NCBI RefSeq assembly: GCF_039541575.1
Contig: NZ_BAABGM010000025.1
Coordinates: forward strand, 62,001 to 126,000
From: Fodinibacter luteus
GTDB lineage: Bacteria; Actinomycetota; Actinomycetes; Actinomycetales; Dermatophilaceae
Direction: 5' to 3'
Length of the DNA: 64,000 bases
The notes beneath the pieces are model-generated. The model did not search any database. It saw only the letters and a program-made list of their open reading frames with translations, and was not told the origin of the DNA. Made by a program: the position numbers and the translations under genes. Positions 62,287 to 64,000 of this stretch are shown here, one piece after another; the first letter of the stretch is position 1; the number at the start of each line of letters is the position of its first letter.

Positions 62287-62973
62287 ATGACCGTGACACC
62301 GACCCGGCCCGCCATGGTGGGCCGTGATCGCCACCACTTCGCTGCGGACGCGTTCCTGTACGCAGCCTGCATCTTCCTCGTCGCGATCGGGGTGCAGGAG
62401 CTGCTTGCGTACCTGGTCTCGGGCGGAGAACCGGGAACCCTCGTGACGCCACCGGTCTGGCTCGAGCTCGTCGGCGCGTTGGCGATGCCGGTCGCGGCCA
62501 TCGGCGGCCCACTGCTCGCCTGGCGCGCCTCCGGTCGGACGTTCGGGTGGCGCGTCCTGGTCGCTGCCGTCGTCGGAGCCGTGGTCGGCAGCGCGCTCAT
62601 CGGGATGGCCATCATCGCGCTCGTCTCCGTCCTGCGCCGGCTGCCGGGCCTGTTCCCGGAGGACGAGGGACCGTGGGAGCTCGTCGTCATCGCGGCCCTG
62701 GCGGTCGTGGCGTTCCTGGCCGAGCCCGTCGTCGCGGCGGTGCGGGACCTGACGGGGACGAGGCGGCATCCCGGGCGGGACTGGTTGCGGCTGGGCATCG
62801 TCGCGATCGGCCTGGCGGCAGTGGTGGCCAGTGTCGTCGCCGGTGGCGAGTCCGCCGAGCTCGGGCTCTTCCTCGCCCTCCCGGCCACGGCTGCTGCGTG
62901 TGCCGCCGCGGCCATGGACCTGTGGCAGTCGCGAAGAGCTCAGGGGTCGGGGCCGACCGCCGGTGTGAGGTAG
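62287..62973 (+). CDS. membrane protein, unknown
   Basis: 228 residues with about six hydrophobic helices: 22-44, 58-78, 86-112, 130-150, 168-186 and 190-212. ATG 62287 has GGAGGTG upstream; an earlier ATG (62239) lacks a ribosome site. It diverges from the Arr fusion. The last 34 bp overlap the convergent membrane gene. No family recognised. Confidence 0.7.
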   Translation: MTVTPTRPAMVGRDRHHFAADAFLYAACIFLVAIGVQELLAYLVSGGEPGTLVTPPVWLELVGALAMPVAAIGGPLLAWRASGRTFGWRVLVAAVVGAVVGSALIGMAIIALVSVLRRLPGLFPEDEGPWELVVIAALAVVAFLAEPVVAAVRDLTGTRRHPGRDWLRLGIVAIGLAAVVASVVAGGESAELGLFLALPATAAACAAAAMDLWQSRRAQGSGPTAGVR

Positions 62974-63752
62974 GCCCGCGCGGCGAGGAGGCTCGCCACG
63001 ACCACGACGGAGACGATGACCGTCGCGGGTGCGGTGCCGACGGCGCCGTCGACCGTCATCAGCACCATCGCCGCGACGATGCTGCTTCCCATGAGCACCG
63101 AGAACACCAGCCATGGCGCCATCCAGAACAGGCCGTGGTCACGGCCCTGCAGCGCGGCGACACCGCAGATGACGAAGCCCGGGAGGACCATCGAGAGGTC
63201 GATGACGTGGATCGGGTTCACCCACAGCCCGGCGTCCGTGAGGCTGGCCGGCACCGTCCCGGTGAGCAGCGCCGGCACCAGCTCGCTGAGCCACAGGGCG
63301 GCGAACATCACCCCGGTGGCGATGAGCACCCAGGCCGCGACGGTCCGTGCGCGTGCCCGGGGGGTCGGCCGACCCCCCGCGCGCACCTCGCCGGCATGGA
63401 AGATCAGCCCCCAGGCGCTGGGCCCCAGCACCACGACGTACCCGAGGAACAGCTGGTTCAGGTGCACAGCCACCGCGTACACCACGAACGCGTAGACCAG
63501 GTACAGCAACGTGCCGAGCCAGACGAGCCCCGCACGCTGCGACCCCTGGTGGTACCGGAGCGCCGACACCAGGAGGACGACGACCGCAAGGAGGTTGCCC
63601 AGGTCCTGGCCCTGGGCCTGGGTGGCCCAGTTCCGCGTCTCCTGCGCGTACACGTCGGGGTCAGCCAGGCCGGCGACACTGACGCCCGCGACGAGGAGCG
63701 AGAGGACACCCGACCACACCAGCATCCTGCGGCGCCGCGTCGTGCTCACCAC
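62940..63752 (-). CDS. multi-pass membrane protein, unknown
   Basis: 270 residues with about eight helices spread from 12 to 262. WVNPIHVIDLSMVLPGFVICGV near 180 and HLNQLFLGYVVVLGPSAWGL near 105 stand out as polar-containing helices. GTG 63752 or 63749 overlaps the stop of the preceding small gene. Hydropathy resembles uncharacterised actinobacterial proteins of 250-280 residues. Function is unknown. Confidence 0.72.
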   Translation of the reverse strand: MVSTTRRRRMLVWSGVLSLLVAGVSVAGLADPDVYAQETRNWATQAQGQDLGNLLAVVVLLVSALRYHQGSQRAGLVWLGTLLYLVYAFVVYAVAVHLNQLFLGYVVVLGPSAWGLIFHAGEVRAGGRPTPRARARTVAAWVLIATGVMFAALWLSELVPALLTGTVPASLTDAGLWVNPIHVIDLSMVLPGFVICGVAALQGRDHGLFWMAPWLVFSVLMGSSIVAAMVLMTVDGAVGTAPATVIVSVVVVASLLAARAYLTPAVGPDP

Positions 63753-63973
63753 TCCACGGTAACGACCGGCGGACGCGCGTGTGCGGGTGCGTCGGCCGCG
63801 ATCAGGTCAGCTGGCGCGCCGCGGTCGAGGGGCCACGGTGAGGTAGTCGGCGACCATTCGCGGGGTGAGCGCTCGAGCATCACGGTGTTGTCGATCCAGA
63901 GCTCGATCACGTCGAACCCGCCGCGCGGGAGCACGAGCGCACGCCATCCCTCGCGCTCGGCGACGGCCATCAC
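63746..63973 (-). CDS. small hypothetical protein
   Basis: About 75 residues, soluble and rich in Pro, Trp and Asp. GTG 63973 (or ATG 63970) overlaps the stop of a gene entering from beyond the window as TGATG, and its own stop overlaps the membrane protein start. Translational coupling on both sides argues it is a real gene. No family. Confidence 0.6.
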   Translation of the reverse strand: MMAVAEREGWRALVLPRGGFDVIELWIDNTVMLERSPREWSPTTSPWPLDRGAPADLIAADAPAHARPPVVTVEW

Positions 63974-64000
63974 TCGTTCACCTCGAGCTCGACGAGATGG
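63970..64000 (-). CDS. 3' end of a gene lying beyond the right edge
   Basis: The last nine codons (HLVELEVNE) and TGA of an open frame that enters from the right. The stop overlaps the next start as TGATG. Nothing can be said of its product. Confidence 0.45.
   Translation of the reverse strand, partial: HLVELEVNE

Overview
The window is a stretch of actinobacterial chromosome: G+C is very high (about 74% by impression), GTG starts are frequent, and many genes overlap their neighbour by 1 to 8 bases. Gene content fits a member of the Intrasporangiaceae or a related Micrococcales family, with mycothiol-linked enzymes, a MidA-type methyltransferase beside an orphan NuoD, an Rv0495c to Rv0508-like block and a topA-tmk-holB-peptidase-tRNA-Thr block. 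The exact genus cannot be fixed from sequence reading alone. There are no rRNA genes, CRISPR arrays, insertion sequences or prophage genes. One tRNA (Thr, CGU) is present.

Layout. 1-2.6 kb: a TetR regulator runs off the left edge, divergent from an epimerase/DUF4386 pair. 2.5-17.4 kb: a block ordered like mycobacterial Rv0495c-Rv0508 (glutaredoxin-like protein, acyltransferase, epimerase, 32-residue ribosomal-type peptide, HTH protein, proC, sugar isomerase, Ppx/GppA, conserved Cys protein). It is interspersed with AcuC, a TrkA protein, two acetyltransferases, proline dehydrogenase, an ABC exporter, a methyltransferase and class I aldolase. 17.6-24.5 kb: a 24-residue membrane peptide gene, then NAD and pantothenate synthesis (nadC-nadB-panC-DUF2520) divergent from a MidA-NuoD-like pair. 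24.5-33 kb: a folate operon (folE-folP-folBK) flanked by ftsH, hpt, tilS and a DUF2342 metalloprotease. 33-41.4 kb: dacB, ppa, several small conserved genes, a lipoprotein/sensor kinase/response regulator set, an MgtE-like transporter and the tRNA. 41.6-51 kb: secreted peptidase, holB, tmk, a TipAL-like regulator, an SCP2 protein, a glycosyltransferase and topA. 51-64 kb: a more accessory region with an AroE-like enzyme, DODA dioxygenase, dienelactone hydrolase, a mycothiol-linked pair, aminotransferase plus RraA, PPK2, hydrolases, an Imm5-like/Arr fusion and membrane proteins.

The most notable signals: (i) the octamer GGATGCCG/CGGCATCC occurs about 85 times by eye, roughly fifteen times what base composition predicts, and often forces codons this genome otherwise avoids; (ii) a MidA/NDUFAF7-type methyltransferase sits next to an orphan NuoD-like protein that keeps the methylated Arg but has lost the quinone Tyr; (iii) an Imm5-like domain is fused to a rifamycin ADP-ribosyltransferase; (iv) three direct repeats at exact 11-bp spacing precede the lipoprotein/kinase/regulator genes; (v) long palindromes recur at gene ends in at least two sequence families.
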